Counted from the first letter of the stretch, positions 36,730-49,390 are shown. The stretch: 64,000 nucleotides of DNA from Ligula intestinalis (GCA_036362985.1 JAYGXS010000004.1:17808081-17872080), one strand, 5' to 3'. Numbers and translations are program-made. Notes: generated by a model from the letters alone, not told the origin.

Positions 36730-36832
36730 GTCTTAGACTTGGACGACACATGGTGCTGCGTTCGCACAGTGAATGCCACGACGGGACACGTGCCTGCCGA
36801 GTCCATTCGTGTTCTTACAGACAACGACGACC
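36730..36832 (+). CDS. EPS8-like protein, SH3 domain second half (exon)
   Basis: The acceptor CTTCCACATCCCTTCAG precedes this exon, which starts in phase 0 as required by 34,249-34,324. It completes the SH3: VLDLDDTWCCVRT then TGHVPAESIRVL, matching the EPS8 pattern ILDDRKQWWKVRN...GFVPNNIL. The first Trp of the WW pair and the Gly...Val-Pro are kept. The second Trp is Cys, which may alter ligand binding. I place the donor at GTGAGG (36,833, phase 1) because it fits the next candidate exon. A GTGAGC at 36,855 is an alternative, and read-through would stop at 37,012. Confidence 0.65.
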
Positions 36833-38519
36833 GTGAGGGCAGCTTGGTGAGCTACCACAGCACGAAATCCTGTCAGACAGATCAAATGCAAGCAACCAGC
36901 CGTTCGGGGACCGCGTGTTCGACAAGACCACTGTCCATCGCTGGGAGGTCCCCTCTGCGAGCGGACAATCAAAATGGTGCTGACTTTTCTCCCTTTTTAT
37001 ACGACTCTTTCTGAGCTTCATTCTGATGGGTGTTATATTTTCCTGTTCACTTTTAGCTACCCGTTAATTGCCACACACGAAACCTTGACTGGGCTCCCTG
37101 AACAAACCTCAAATGCTAAATTGCTAAAACCTAGCAATCTTTCCGGTTTTTTGAAACCATAATTCGGACACTTATTTTGCCTGTTAGAGTTAGTCTAAAG
37201 TTCACAGTAGTTTTGAAGCCCTCGATCTTCCTCTCGCGAGGTCAGGACGCAAATGGATGAAAATGGTGGTAATATCAACATAAGCAGCGACTAGGCTGCC
37301 CTATCAATTTTCGTCACTCGTGGCTAGGAAACCGTTTAGCTAAGCAATAGGCTAGGTCTTAAAAGCTAAACGCACAGTCGTCTGTTTTCCTTCTCGCCGT
37401 CAGAATTCATCTTTCATAGTAATTTCATGACTGGGTGTGAGGACGTCTGTTCTAATGCTCAATAGGCAAGGAGACTGGATCCGCATCCTCTCGATCTGAG
37501 CTGGCTGACAACATTTTTTTCCAATAGACACAAATAGTTCAGTTATAAAAATGAATTCATAACACTAGGCATAGGTAGCTTTGCCAGGAGTACATATGTG
37601 CGTTACTTTCGGAGTATTTTACTCAATTCAGAAATATCCGAATGTTTTGTAGTGAAAAAAAACAACTTTTTGTTTCAGTGACATAAAAGATGTTCTCTTG
37701 TTAACATGCTACAATTGCATATAGAGGTCTTTGCGCTGGGGGAGTGGGGGGAAATCAGGAAAGGTTGTGAGCATCGGTTATGAGTCAGGTACGTGACCTC
37801 CACACGCTGATCTCGCTATGCGGGTGGCGTGAAAACAATGAGTTATAATCAAAAGACCCTTTCCAACCCTGTCTAACTGTATGATTTTCATTATCTCTGC
37901 GATTATACTGACCAGATTATTAATTGCTGATAACCCATGCTGGCTGAATAAACTTTCCAAGGTAAAAATGGCAATATCTGCAGATAGTGGTATTTGTATT
38001 CAAACCAGTGAAAACCCATGAAATTCCACAGATGGACGTGAAGTTGACGAAAAGAACCTGCACCAACTCGACGTCGCTAACTTTCATAATCTTTCTAACA
38101 CTTGCTAGTATCTATTTCTCAGCTATGTAACTACGAGGTTGATAGGTAAAGTCAGGACACAATATGGGATCTGCAAGCGAGTCCGGCAGTCGAGCGGAGA
38201 GAAAATAATTAAGCGGCAAAAATGTCTAACAGGACAGGTAGAGGTTAATGACGTTATCTTAGTGCCTCGACTGTCGTATTACCATCTGCCACGAGTAGCT
38301 TGATAGAAAGGTCTTACTTCTACGAAAGAAGAGCTCAGATACAACCAATCATGCTCGTTTTAGTGCCGGTTCTTGTTGCCGGAGATTCTGGGCTTATGGA
38401 TTCCGGCCCAACTTCGTAATGGTGACCTCCAACCGGCTCAGGTGGCAACTTTCTCAGTGTGCGCTCATCTAAAGAAACCCCCCACCTCAATTTGCCGCAA
38501 AATCATAAAAGCAGTTTAA
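36833..38519. other. no recognisable gene
   Basis: The frame of the SH3 exon stays open to a stop at 37,012, so an alternative terminal exon is possible. Beyond that nothing is recognised. Confidence 0.4.
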
Positions 38520-38880
38520 ATTTGGGCAAAACTGTTCGTAGGGCTGCCTTAATATATATTCTCCCCCGTCCAACTCTCTGACAGAATCGGTGGTAAAACA
38601 TTTAATTCTTGCTTAATGGGTGCAAATGAATATTCGGTTGTGTTAAAAGTGATCAAAGAATATTAAATTAAAGTCTATTATAGTTGTTTCAATGAGCTAA
38701 ATCGGATCAATTCAATCAAGATAAACTTCTTCTGCTCAGGCAACTGATGCCTATTGATGAGATTTGACCTAAAATTGGCAGAATTTAACGCAAAATGGGA
38801 AGTCGGATTACTGCAGATTTAAAAGTAAGCTATTATTATAAGTCAACGGTAAATAGAACCTTTACAGACAGTTCTACCGA
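38520..38880 (+). repeat. ~360-bp direct repeat, copy 1 (pair at 43,125)
   Basis: Shared strings in order with 43,125-43,520 include GGCAAAACTGT, GGTGGT(A)AA, ATTTAAT, TGTAAATGAATATT/TGCAAATGAATATT, AAGTGATCAAA, GGCAACTGATGC and a GGCAGAATTTAACG/GGCGGAATTTAACG block. Both copies are diverged and lack a usable frame. This is an unclassified dispersed repeat. Confidence 0.6.
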
Positions 38881-40806
38881 AATTTGTAATTAGGTAGCGA
38901 TTTAAAAACTTTACAAGGCCCAATTTACTACAGTTTATGCCCATTAAAATCGACTACATGATCTCCGGACAATATTACTTCTGCATGTTAGACAACTATC
39001 CAGCTGTTACTTCTGAAACAAAAATTCTGCTAATGTAGTCTTTTTCTCGTGTTTGCATTATCCCTTCAATTGCCTAAACGATAGCAGATCTGGTGGTCGA
39101 ATTGTCCTACCCGTCCCTCTACCGTTGGTTCAGCCACGAATTCACGTTAAACGTTGATTATTTTAAGTTTTTTTTATGTGGTATGCCATGTGTTGCCATA
39201 CTTAGACATCTTTCTATTTAATACATCAGCGAACATATATTTTTACGTGTTTACTCGTTCGTTTATATTTCTCTAGGTAATCGAGCCGGCCCTTTCGACG
39301 ATTCGGACACGATAATATCCACCACTATTGTGGCTAAGCCCTCCCAAATGTAAGATCGAAGATTATGTTTTTTCCGTTTATTTTATTTCTTTCAAGTCTC
39401 CCCTAAATGGATTGGTTCGAGTACTCCTTCTTGACTCTGCCTTGACGCCGGTTCCCGGTGCGAGAGGTGGTCAGAGGGCGGGGTAGACCCGGCGAGTTTG
39501 CCTTCAGTGTAGTCAGCCACAGTCACCGCATTCTTCAACTCGTTGAAGCGCGTAATGAATGTCGTCGAAATTGACGTTCAAACTATCGTTTGTTTTGGCT
39601 AAAAGAGCCATGCTATTGCGACGAACCTGAATTGGAGCGTGAAAAGTGTACTGTGTACAGGATTTGAGGGTTTTAAGGGACCTTTGACAATTTAGCCTTA
39701 TCCCACATACAACTAACTTACCGCAGACAGTGTCATGCTATAAGTGGAATGATATCGAATGACTAAGGCAGTACGACCGTCCCCGGTTTCGTTGTTTAAT
39801 ATAGTGTTGAAATATTTCAACAATACTTGAAGTAATAACTTAGGAATTGGCTGCAGTGACTGCCAAGACAGATTTCTAGCAGATTTCAGGTTGAGAAAAG
39901 ACATCACTTCTACTCTGAACTTATGACCCAGTCGAATTACATCCATTTTATTGTAGCTGTCTGGCAGATCAACCTACAGTTGCTTAATAATCGCATGAAA
40001 TACTGAGGTACTTTCAGTTAGAAATGATGACTTATGTTGGTTTGAAATTTGGATTATTCTTTAACATAATCCCAAGATATTCCAGGCATGCGGGGATTTC
40101 AACTTTTGGATGCGATTTCTGCCCGCCGTCTGTAGAATGGAGACACAGTAAAAGGATTATTGCTTAAGTGGTATAGACTTTTCGCAAAATTGTTGGGTAC
40201 TCTTATAAACGCACATATATTTTAAAGAAGACTTGCACTAATTTTCTACAGCTTATGTTCTTGAAAAAAGGTATATTTCTTCCTAGAAACTTTTTTCAAT
40301 TCCTGAATGATTCTGGACCCTATCTGTTGATTCAATTACCGTCACAGATTACAAACTGCATGAATTATAATTTCCGCTATAGAGAAGATTTTGTATGGAG
40401 CTTACATACTTTTTTCATGGATTTGGACCATGTTTAATTCTTCATAAAAATCGTCAAAGAACGACCAAGCAATGGACATTTTATACTTTTAAATACCATG
40501 ACTAAAAGCTTTTTTAAACAGGAGGGTACCTCTGTGTGAAGCATTAATTTGGAAAACTGGTAATTTTCAACCAGATCAGTACAGGGTAATATACTTTGGT
40601 CGCGTCCTTTGTGAAACGAAATATACATGTAAGAGCACTGGGACAATATTATACTCTACGAATAGTCACTTGTAACCGACTTGGGCTTATCAGGTGGAAA
40701 AAGAAGAACCCTTATGCCAAAGCAGGCATCGTTAAATGATTTAAATACCCCAGGCTTATGCTCTACGATAATCTTTATTACAATGTTATCGACGCAAATC
40801 TTTATA
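38881..40806. other. no recognised gene other than the candidate exon at 39,277
   Basis: Outside the candidate exon I see nothing I can name. A second acceptor-like site lies at about 39,396, followed by a short open stretch to about 39,460. Its phase does not fit the previous exon. Confidence 0.45.
39277..39349 (+). CDS. candidate exon downstream of the SH3 domain (EPS8-like gene)
   Basis: A good acceptor (GTTTATATTTCTCTAG) and a GTAAGA donor (39,350) bound 73 nt. They are open when one base is supplied by the previous exon, exactly the phase left by the GTGAGG donor at 36,833. The peptide (Arg-Asn-Arg-Ala-Gly-Pro-Phe-Asp-Asp-Ser-Asp-Thr then a Ile/Thr-rich run and Ala-Lys-Pro-Ser-Gln) resembles a linker and has no domain. 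It is placed in the EPS8-like gene by phase and position only. Confidence 0.35.
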
Positions 40807-41793
40807 CAGTATTCGCGGAAGATCACGCAACAGGTTGACATGTGCGAAAAATTGATACTCTTTCGCTAATCGGCATGAACTCAAGTTGTCATACTGATTG
40901 TTGTGTAGTCTATTCTGAAGTCATTTCAGTCATGAAAGCATGCGGGCTTTTTAACAGGCTTTTTCCTTACCACTAGCAAAACGTCTCTATTGTCAAAACT
41001 GGCTACTTAATTACCATGCCTTTTATAATTTATTTTGACTGCCTTAATAAATTCAGATATATTTTATGGAGAACATGCACGTAAACATTATTTATTGTAC
41101 TTGTTTGATAGCAAATTACGCCCTTTTTAAATGCTGTACTCAAAAAGAGTAGTTTTTGATTTTAAAAAAGTTGCTCAACTGCCAAAAACGTTTCTAACCT
41201 AATGATTGCTACACTCGAATTCAAGGCTTACAAACTGCGCACTGTGTACATCCTGTTTAAGGAAAATTACCTTTTCGCGTACAGTTTGAGGAGGAAGTCA
41301 CATAGTTGTCATAGAATATTGAAATACATGTGAAGCATATTTTATGCAGTAAAGGCAGCATTAGTTATTTGACGGATACGATGTATTATTAATAAACACC
41401 TCACAATTGTAAAAAGCTCATAATTAGCTATTTTTTAAACCAAAAGCTACCCTTTCTTGAAGTGTAAAATTTAAAGAAGGCGTAGTTTGCTGTCAAAAAA
41501 GTACAAGAAATAATGCTTCGTGCATTTTTTTATAAAATGTATTTGAATTTATAAAAGCAGTCAAAATAAGTGATAAAAGGCATGCTAACTAAGTAGCCAG
41601 TTTTTATAATAGTCATGCTTCACTAGAGGGTCAGAACGAAGCTTGTTAAGAAGCCCGCGTACTATCATGACTGAAATGACTTCAGAATAGACTACACGAA
41701 AATCAATATCGCAACCTGAGTCAATGCCAATTAGCGAAAGAGTAGTAATCTTTCTCATATGTCAACATGTTGCGTGATTTTCGGCAACTACTG
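40807..41793. mobile_element. ~1-kb inverted-repeat element, Tc1/mariner-like termini (copy 2)
   Basis: Same family, orientation and internal layout as 7,309-8,302. Arms of about 400 bp (40,807 to about 41,150, and about 41,440 to 41,793) are inverted repeats of each other, CAGT...ACTG termini sit next to TA (40,805-40,806 and 41,794-41,795), and the central segment matches copy 1 (CGAATTCAAG...TACAAACTGCGCACTG). There is no transposase frame. The copies have diverged from each other about as much as the arms within one copy have, suggesting old insertions. Confidence 0.75.
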
Positions 41794-43124
41794 TAATCGA
41801 AAACACGCCTGAACGCTGATTAATATTTGATGAGATGTGTCAGTTACTGCAGGTGGGAGCTGAATTAGCAAACGGCGGACCGTTCGGAGAGCGAGAGGGG
41901 AAGTGGGTGAAGAGAGAGATCAGTCAGCACGCAACAGGCGTAGATAGAGTTTCGCAGCAACGTCCATGTCCATTCGTCCTGATCTTGTCTCAACATTGAA
42001 ACTCGAGGAGTGGAATAGGGGCAGACGATTTAAATGGTACTCATCTGTACACCTGCCCTGCCTTACTGGGATTCATTGCATAGGATTTTGGTGAACATTT
42101 CGTTCGTTTTGAAGGCGATAATCTTGCAGTATGGTTTCGAGGAAAGTGATGAACCTGTACCCAGTCTTGTCAGGCGAGCTTGCGCATCCTCCTCTTTTTT
42201 ATCTGTGTGTGGGCTTTTTTCTGTGTTCGTGACGAGCTAAAAACGCATGGATAGAATAATAGGTACGTAATGCGTTCGATTTTGCTTAACGAGTACAATA
42301 GTTCACAGCTATCGACGGGTCTATGCTCCGATGTGTGAAGTGTACGGCTGAAGCCTCATACCTTTTTTAAAACAGAATCCACAAGGTACTGTGATAAGTG
42401 TTAAGTGAAAATTCACCCTATAGTTCGCCACCTTTCGTCTGCTTCGCACGTTTATAGTCACTAGCTTACCCCAAATTGACGCAGAATGAATTCATTACGG
42501 TAACTTAGCAATCAAAACGTGGAACCCAATCATCTGGTGGGATATTTGCTTCCGGAGACCGTGAGTCAGGCTAGGACTTCGAAGTAAGACCCTAAATACA
42601 ACTTCGACTTAATGGTTACCTGAATATGCTAGATGGGGCATGACTGAAAAGAGAAAGCAACATACGTGTGGTGGTGGTAAAAGCCAGAAATCTGTTTTGG
42701 CAACCAGTACAGTTAATAAAACCAGTATTATTCTCGGCTTTTTCCGTTTTCTTAAGCTTCTTAAGACTGTCAATGACTGTAAGGAGGTTGGTCCTAGACG
42801 CTGCATGGATAGCAGGTAGCCCGCAGCGCAAAATACTCATGTCCTTTGTCCACTAGTTTCACCGTTTGCTTCCATGGCAATCAGGTTTCCTTTCATTTGC
42901 ATTGTCTATTTGTAGCCAGGCGCCTNNNNNNNNNNTTGAAAACTGGAATGGTAGACGAACATGGAATTTCGAAACCGCTTTCACAAGCCTTATTAGAATG
43001 TTTTTAATCCTTTCTATGCCATGATCCCTTTTAAAAATATTGAAAAAAACGTTTTACAAGCAACTCAGAACTGCACGTTATACAGATAAAAGTGGAGGCA
43101 TCAGTTTTCAAACAAATACTAAGT
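41794..43124. other. no recognisable gene
   Basis: Nothing is recognised. A 10-base N run lies at 42,926-42,935. Opposed short frames at 42,609-42,856 occur on both strands. Confidence 0.5.
42926..42935. other. assembly gap (10 N)
   Basis: Ten N mark a small join in the assembly. The sequence on either side may not be truly adjacent. Confidence 1.
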
Positions 43125-43520
43125 TTGGCAAAACTGTCTTTTAGAGCCGCCTAAATATCCATTCCCCCGCCCAACCATCTTACGTAATTGGTGGTTAAGC
43201 ATTTAATTTTTGGTAAACGCGTGTAAATGAATATTTACTTGTGTTGAAAGTGATCAAATATTGTAGGATTAAAGTCACTTTTAGTTATTTTACTGAGCTA
43301 AAGAGAATCAACTCCATCAACATAAACTCCTGTTGTTCTGGCAACTGATGCGTATTGATGGAGCATTGACATTATATTGGCGGAAGTTAACGAAAAAGGA
43401 AATTCGGTCTTTAATAGGCGGAATTTAACGAAAAGAAGGAAAAGTCGGGATACCGAAAATGTAAAAGTAGATTATTGTTATACATCAAACGCAAATATAA
43501 CCCCTAAAGACATCCTTACC
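43125..43520 (+). repeat. ~360-bp direct repeat, copy 2 (pair at 38,520)
   Basis: This is the partner of 38,520-38,880. It contains a small internal duplication: the GGCGGAA(G/T)TTAACGAAAA block occurs twice, near 43,380 and 43,420. Confidence 0.6.
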
Positions 43521-45942
43521 TTACTTTAATTGGTTTTCGGGGCCTGAAAATGACTGGAATTTCACCAATTGCCAAATTGCATTCCAGTGCAGAAAACAAG
43601 GGGAAGCTTTTCTCGCACTTTTGTTTCTACAGCTTAATCTGATCACGAAGAGTTTACGTGGTATGTGCATAAATTGAGTAATGCTACTCAATGATGATAG
43701 CAATATAAATTGGATGAGCAATTGGACTGTACTTCGACTCCCCCATCGCCTTCTACGCCGGTCCAGTCCTCGGGAGAGGAACATGCCAGTATTAACATTC
43801 CATAGACACAAAGATGCGAGTTCTATCGTGCTTCCTGTTACAACTGTAGGGTATCTTACCGTTTGGTTATATTCTGATGTCCAAGTAGCGACAAGCTTTA
43901 ATCTGTAGTCTATATTATAACTCTCTTAATAAATGCCATGCTCTGCTTTCATATGAATTCAAAGACAACCTGGACAGAATCGTTACTCTCGGCCAACGTG
44001 ATTATTAAATACCCTCAACCATGTAAGTCAAAGCTGGCCTGTATGCACCGCCTATGCCCGATAAGCTCCGATTGTCAGAGTTTGCTTCGAGAGATATGTT
44101 CAGATCGAGAAAAGAATTGTTGTAGATTTGGGAAAATTAGTTTTTTTTAAAAGCCTAAAGCCTAATATAACAACATAAACATCAACAAAATATTCAACGT
44201 AGCTTTGTATTTGCTGATCTTAATTAAGTGCGATGCTTATCTAGGATTTTGGAGTTCGCGCCATATTTTCAGAGCTGCAAAAACTAGGTCCCTGATAAGC
44301 AGTCAGACTCAGCATTTCGCTATGCCTTCTACTACAATGAACAACAGATTTAAATGCATGAGGAAGATAATTAGGGTCTTTTGCCTTAAGTAATGCATCG
44401 ATAGCCAGGCCACTTGCATCGGTTTAGTTCCGTTCAGCTTATCGATGGGAATAGGCGGGAGTAGTTCGGTACACAAGCCAATGACAAATGGGCTCTGAGT
44501 CCCGAGTTATACACCATAGACCAAGTACAGTAGAAGAATCACATTTTCACCTTTGACAATGCGAGGTTAGTAGACCGGGCCAATGACAAGATGGCCAGAT
44601 TGCTGCTGGAAAGTTTGTCCTCGACTAGCTCACTTAACAGAGCCATAGACCCTCATCCCACCTACCAAACGCTCCGCGCAAGGCTCACGTCTGCTCAGAA
44701 TGGGGCAATAGATCGGACAAAAAATGATATGCAGGACCGACAGCTAGCACCCGCGAAGGAAGAAGGTGGAAACGATTAGGAATCACATGAACGGCGTGGC
44801 AAACTTTTGCATGGAGGCGCCCGCAAGGGCGAGAACGAATCACCAGCATTTGATCGGTGCGATCAGGCACGGTTATAACATGAGGCAGGTGGTAAGACGC
44901 ATTCATTAAAGGTCGGTGAATGCGTGGGCAACACGCTCTGGCGATGAAATCCAGTACTTTTTTAAACGTTAGGTTATATATAATTTGGACCCAGCAATTG
45001 CCCCCTCTTCTTCTTCCCTTTTCCGGGAATGACGAAGACAATATTATATCTGGACCTCGAATATTTGCACATATCCTCGTTCGGGGATGCTAACGTCAGT
45101 CCTTTTCATATCTGCTGAGCCATCTTGAACTAGGATAAAATTTTCATCAGCAATTAACTAGCCTTTGAGTGTGGCGAAAATGACAATTGTTGTGGTTAAT
45201 GGTCGACTCAGCGTCTTTCCAGCTCCTGTGAACCTAATAAGAAATTGTGAGGCAAGCGATTGACCAACCACCAGAACTTGGTTTTACAGGATTGACCACA
45301 TAGTTATCTCGCATTTAATGCTGGAGCGGATAACACCATGGTGCAAAAATTGAATTATTGTAGGTACGTCTAGCTGGTTGTAAGAGGTCACGGATTGAGA
45401 AGTTCCGCTTGTCATCGAGGATGTTAGTCACATCAGCACTCTATAGATAAGGAAGACGTGCCTTTGGATAACCTTACTGAGCTTTTAGTAACTAGGATGC
45501 AGCCTTTGATTATCCTTCGTGTTTTTCATGCAGTTGGTTGATCCCCATCATTGTTCAATTATATGCTGCCCTAAGCGAGGTAGTCGGCGACAGAATTTAC
45601 TTAGTTTTAATGTGGAACTGAAATGCCGCGACGGGACTGTTATTGGGACCCAAAGCTATGGTTACCCTGCTACCAAACCAGACTTCGGAGACAAATTGTT
45701 TGTTAGAAGCATATGAACACTTCGTGAAGGTAAAGGTATAGTGTTTCTCCGGAGTTGGCAGTAGACCACACACTCCTGACCCGTGAAGAGGTAATCAGCT
45801 ACCCTTATATCCATTGGGAATGCAGTGTCAATTTCACTGTCATCAAAGGTCACATTGAGGGTGATTGACCTAAAAAGGGGACATTTGTTGCGTTGTAGGC
45901 GGGAAGGACTAAACACCATTGAGCGTGAAGAAAATAAAGGTC
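43521..45942. other. no recognisable gene
   Basis: No gene is recognised. Positions 44,500-45,050 are GC-richer with frames on both strands. The frame 45,519-45,716 (+) follows an acceptor-like site (TTTTTCATGCAG) but faces an 85-codon frame on the - strand, so I leave it uncalled. Confidence 0.45.
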
Positions 45943-48900
45943 AAGTCAAGTCAATTTATTAAGGAAAATATACGCAAATGCCTTTGAACTCCCTATCGGT
46001 ACACAGCAGTTAAGAAATGCATCGACAATGCCGAACATTTCAAAGAAGGTCGTTTACGTAATTGTGAGTGGCTACTCACTTTTTTGAAGTAATATAATCA
46101 GATGGGAAGATGTCAGTTAGCACGAGCCAGCAGGTGTAACTGAACAAAAAGAGCAGACAATGAAAAAACTCCTAAGGCATGGCTCAGAATTCACAAGATA
46201 GAATGTAGTTTATGGTTTTTTAGGAGAAAAACTGTTGCTTGTGGGAGAAAGTATTGGAAAAATATGCCAGGATGCAGCTATTAATGTTGGCAGCAGTTTA
46301 GGGGGTCCACCACGACTTATATCTTGATCGGAAGTGCCATACGGGGACGAGGACGAGACTACAGAGTCACGAGAAGATCCCGACAAATCGGAGCTGCGAC
46401 CACGATACGCCTTTGTCAATTTCCGTGGCTGTCATCAACGTGACGAAAACAGGAGAAGCCGCCACGATCGCAACTATCCGTTAATGGTCGACATAAGCCA
46501 GCTGCATGAACAGGGATGAATTTATCGGAAAGAACAATTTCGTAATTGAATTTTACTCAAACGAAGCAAGTTATATTATACGAAATAATATATTTCCTTC
46601 GTCCTGAAGCCTACAGCGGTTAAGTGGTGTTAGAGTGAACACTACAGAAGCAGTCTAATTTATTTTGAAGCCTTCTACGGAACTGGACACAACAACATCT
46701 AGGGGCAGGTCATTTCAAGCTTCAACCACTCTATTACAAAAGAAAAACTTTCGTAGGTCTAGTCTGGCCCTTGTTACGCGTAGTTTAAACGGATGTCCCC
46801 TTAAGTTCGTGGTTGTAGCCTACTCGAAGAACTCGCCAGGCATTAGACAGCAGTCCTAACCGCGCATTATACGAAATGTTTGTATCAGGTTGCCACGTAG
46901 CTGCCTGTAACTGAAAGGAAAGAGGTCAAGGTTTGCTAAACGTGTTTCATAGGGTTATGATCCCTGTCCAGTCACAAGCTTAGTTACACGCCTTTGTACC
47001 TTCTCGAGGAGATTGAGATCTTTCGCGGTCCAGGGTTTCCATGCTTTGATAGAAAACTCTAGTTTTGGTCGTACAAATGTTCCAAAGAACTTAGCGAAGC
47101 AGTCTTTATCAAAGGCGCAAAAAGCCTGTTTGACAAGGTACAGGACGGATATCGCAGACTTGGCCACTTTTGCGCAGTGCAGCGAGGGCTTGAGAGACGT
47201 AGAGATCCATACTCCCAAATCTTTCTGCGCGTTCACTTCTTGCAGTTGGATGCCATTAAGGCTGGAACCCATGGGTTCTGAGAGCTGGGTCGGCCAACTC
47301 GTAGGATAGTGCATTTTTCTCGTTAAACGGCAAAAGCCAGTCTTTAGACCAAGTTTGAAGACGGTCTAGGTTTATCTGCAAACGCTCTTTGTAAGCTGAA
47401 TTTCTTATGACGTTCCAAATCTCAATGTCATCGGCAAACATAGCCATATCACAGTCCAGTTCACAGACGAAGTCATTGACGTATATAATGAACAGTATAG
47501 GGCCAAAGACAGAGCCTTTGTGGGACACCGCTCTCGACTGCAACGTCTGCCGACTGCTGGTCACCAGTATGGACAGTTTGGGAGCGGCCAAGTACGAAGA
47601 TTTGAATCCACTTCAGCAGATTTCCTCGAACACCTATTTTGCTGAGTTTGTGCAGAAGTCGTTGATGTGGGACGCTATCAAATGCCTTCTTGAAGTCAAT
47701 GTAGATTACATTAAGCGGATTTCTTCCGTCAACTGCCCGAGTTCAGCGTTCCAAACAATACAGCAAGTTCGTCACGCAGGATTTGCATCTGCGGAGCCCA
47801 TGATGCGCAACTGATAGGTTATGCTGCTCTAAGTAACGCATCAGCTCTCGGTTTACAAATTTTTCCATTATTTTGCAACTGATCAAAGTAAGGCAGACTG
47901 GTCTATAATTGTTTGCGTAGACCTTCTTTCCGCCTTCATACGACGGTGTGATCCGTGCAGATTTCCAAACGGCGGGTAAACAACCAGCATCAAACGAGGT
48001 ATTGAAAAGCATGGAAAGCGGTTAACCTAGCTTCCCAGCAAGTTCTTTCAGTAATTTGGGCGGAATGTCATCAGGACCAGATGATTTCGAGTCATATAGT
48101 GTTAACAACTCTTGACGAACAGTTCCTTCTGCGAAAGATACGCAATCAATCTTTGGAGCATCGTCTAAGCCATTGTTGGGAGGAATGAATTCACTTTCAA
48201 TTGTGAAGATCGATTTGAAAAATCGTGAGCGATGCTCAGCTTTTGCTCAATAATTTCTGTTTCGTCACTTGCCTCCAGAAAGGGGACTGTGTCATAGTTT
48301 TGCGTGGTCTTTCTTAGGTAGCCGAAGAATAACTTAGGATTTGTGACTGCCCGGTTCCATAAATCCTTTTCAAAATTTTGGCGTGCCCTGAAGATAAGTC
48401 GCTTCACGAGGTTCCGTTGCGCTTTGTATGCATTGATAGATGCCGGAGTCCTAGTAGCGCGAGATTTTCCTCACAGCCTCCCCTTCTTATAAATCCCTTT
48501 ATTTACCTTTTGAGTCAGCCACTGGGGTCTGTTGTTTACTTTCCTCCGAGAAATCGGGCAGTGGTTACTGAGGAGAGTATGGAATAACTCACTGAAGCAT
48601 TTCCAATCAGCGACTTTATTACCGGAAGAAAACCGATTCCTAATTGATATTGTTCATTTCGGTCTTCATTTGATCGCAATCGCCACGCCATATAATCCTT
48701 CTAACTCTGGTGGGCTGTTTAGGTACCGAGAATATTGAAAAGTCCCAATGTAGGACCACGTGATCAATTCGACCCAGTGGAGGTAGAGATTGCCCCTCAT
48801 CGATGCTCTCCAGCGATTTTGTGAGAACCAGGTCTAGGCAGTTTGATTGCTGCCCCTCATGCACCCTGTGGGAAACAGAAAGTGTTGGAAGAGGAACGAA

Positions 48901-49390
48901 CTAAGTGTCAGGACTAGTTAACGCCGGTCGAATGCTTGCTTCGGACCACATGCGTGCGTTGAAGTCCAATCGATGAGCGGAGCATTAAAGCCACCCATAA
49001 TCAAGACGTCCGGCCGAGTAGATAATCGTGCTAACTGCTCTAGCAGGCCAGCGTCAGCCTCGGGATCGCGTCAAGGTGGTCGGTAAACAGTCAAAACTTC
49101 TAGAGTGGGTGATTCCGGTACCTTTATAGTAAGCCAGAGAGCCTCGGTACTGCAAGCAAACCGTTCCGTTTTTTCTAAGACCAGTAGTCCGTGGTTCACG
49201 TAAGTTATAATGCCTTCTCCTTGACGCCATCTCCTATCTCTTCAAAACAAATTTAATCCGGTTAGCACCGCTTTGCGGTCATCCACGTTTTCAGAAAACC
49301 AGGTTAATGTTTAAGATAAAATGTCGGGCGACATATCGGACATTTGCACCTTCAGCTCATCTACTTGGAAATTAGACTCGGTGCGTTGAT
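45943..49390 (-). mobile_element. CR1-like LINE (endonuclease + reverse transcriptase), decayed
   Basis: Read on the - strand from about 49,390 the translation gives, through several frameshifts, an APE-type endonuclease. Its TWFSENVDD-like block lies near 49,300, an EGIITYVNHG block near 49,200, an LIMGGFNAPLIDW block near 48,990 and an LPPLGRIDHVVL block near 48,770. Reverse transcriptase follows: NNYRPVCLTLISCKIMEK (47,920), then GSVFGPILFIIYVNDFVCEL and FADD (47,520-47,440). Next come a LQINLDRLQTWSKDW block and a thumb/C-terminal FVRPKLEFSIKAW...VQRRVTKLV (47,080-46,980). A 3' region of about 700 bp ends in an AATAAATTGACTTGACTTGACC tail at 45,943-45,965, the TTGAC microsatellite end typical of CR1-like elements in lophotrochozoans. 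Stops and frameshifts make it inactive. Confidence 0.8.

Noticed and set aside
44591..45041. Opposed frames of 62 (+) and 118 (-) codons
   Set aside because: GC-rich local composition, no splice context, no recognisable domain.
45519..45716. 65-codon + strand frame after an acceptor-like site
   Set aside because: An 85-codon frame opposes it, no homology is recognised, and it does not fit the EPS8-like chain.
46210..46519. Charged + strand frame and Ser-rich - strand frame over the same bases
   Set aside because: Both lie in the 3' region of the CR1-like LINE, face each other, and match no family I know.
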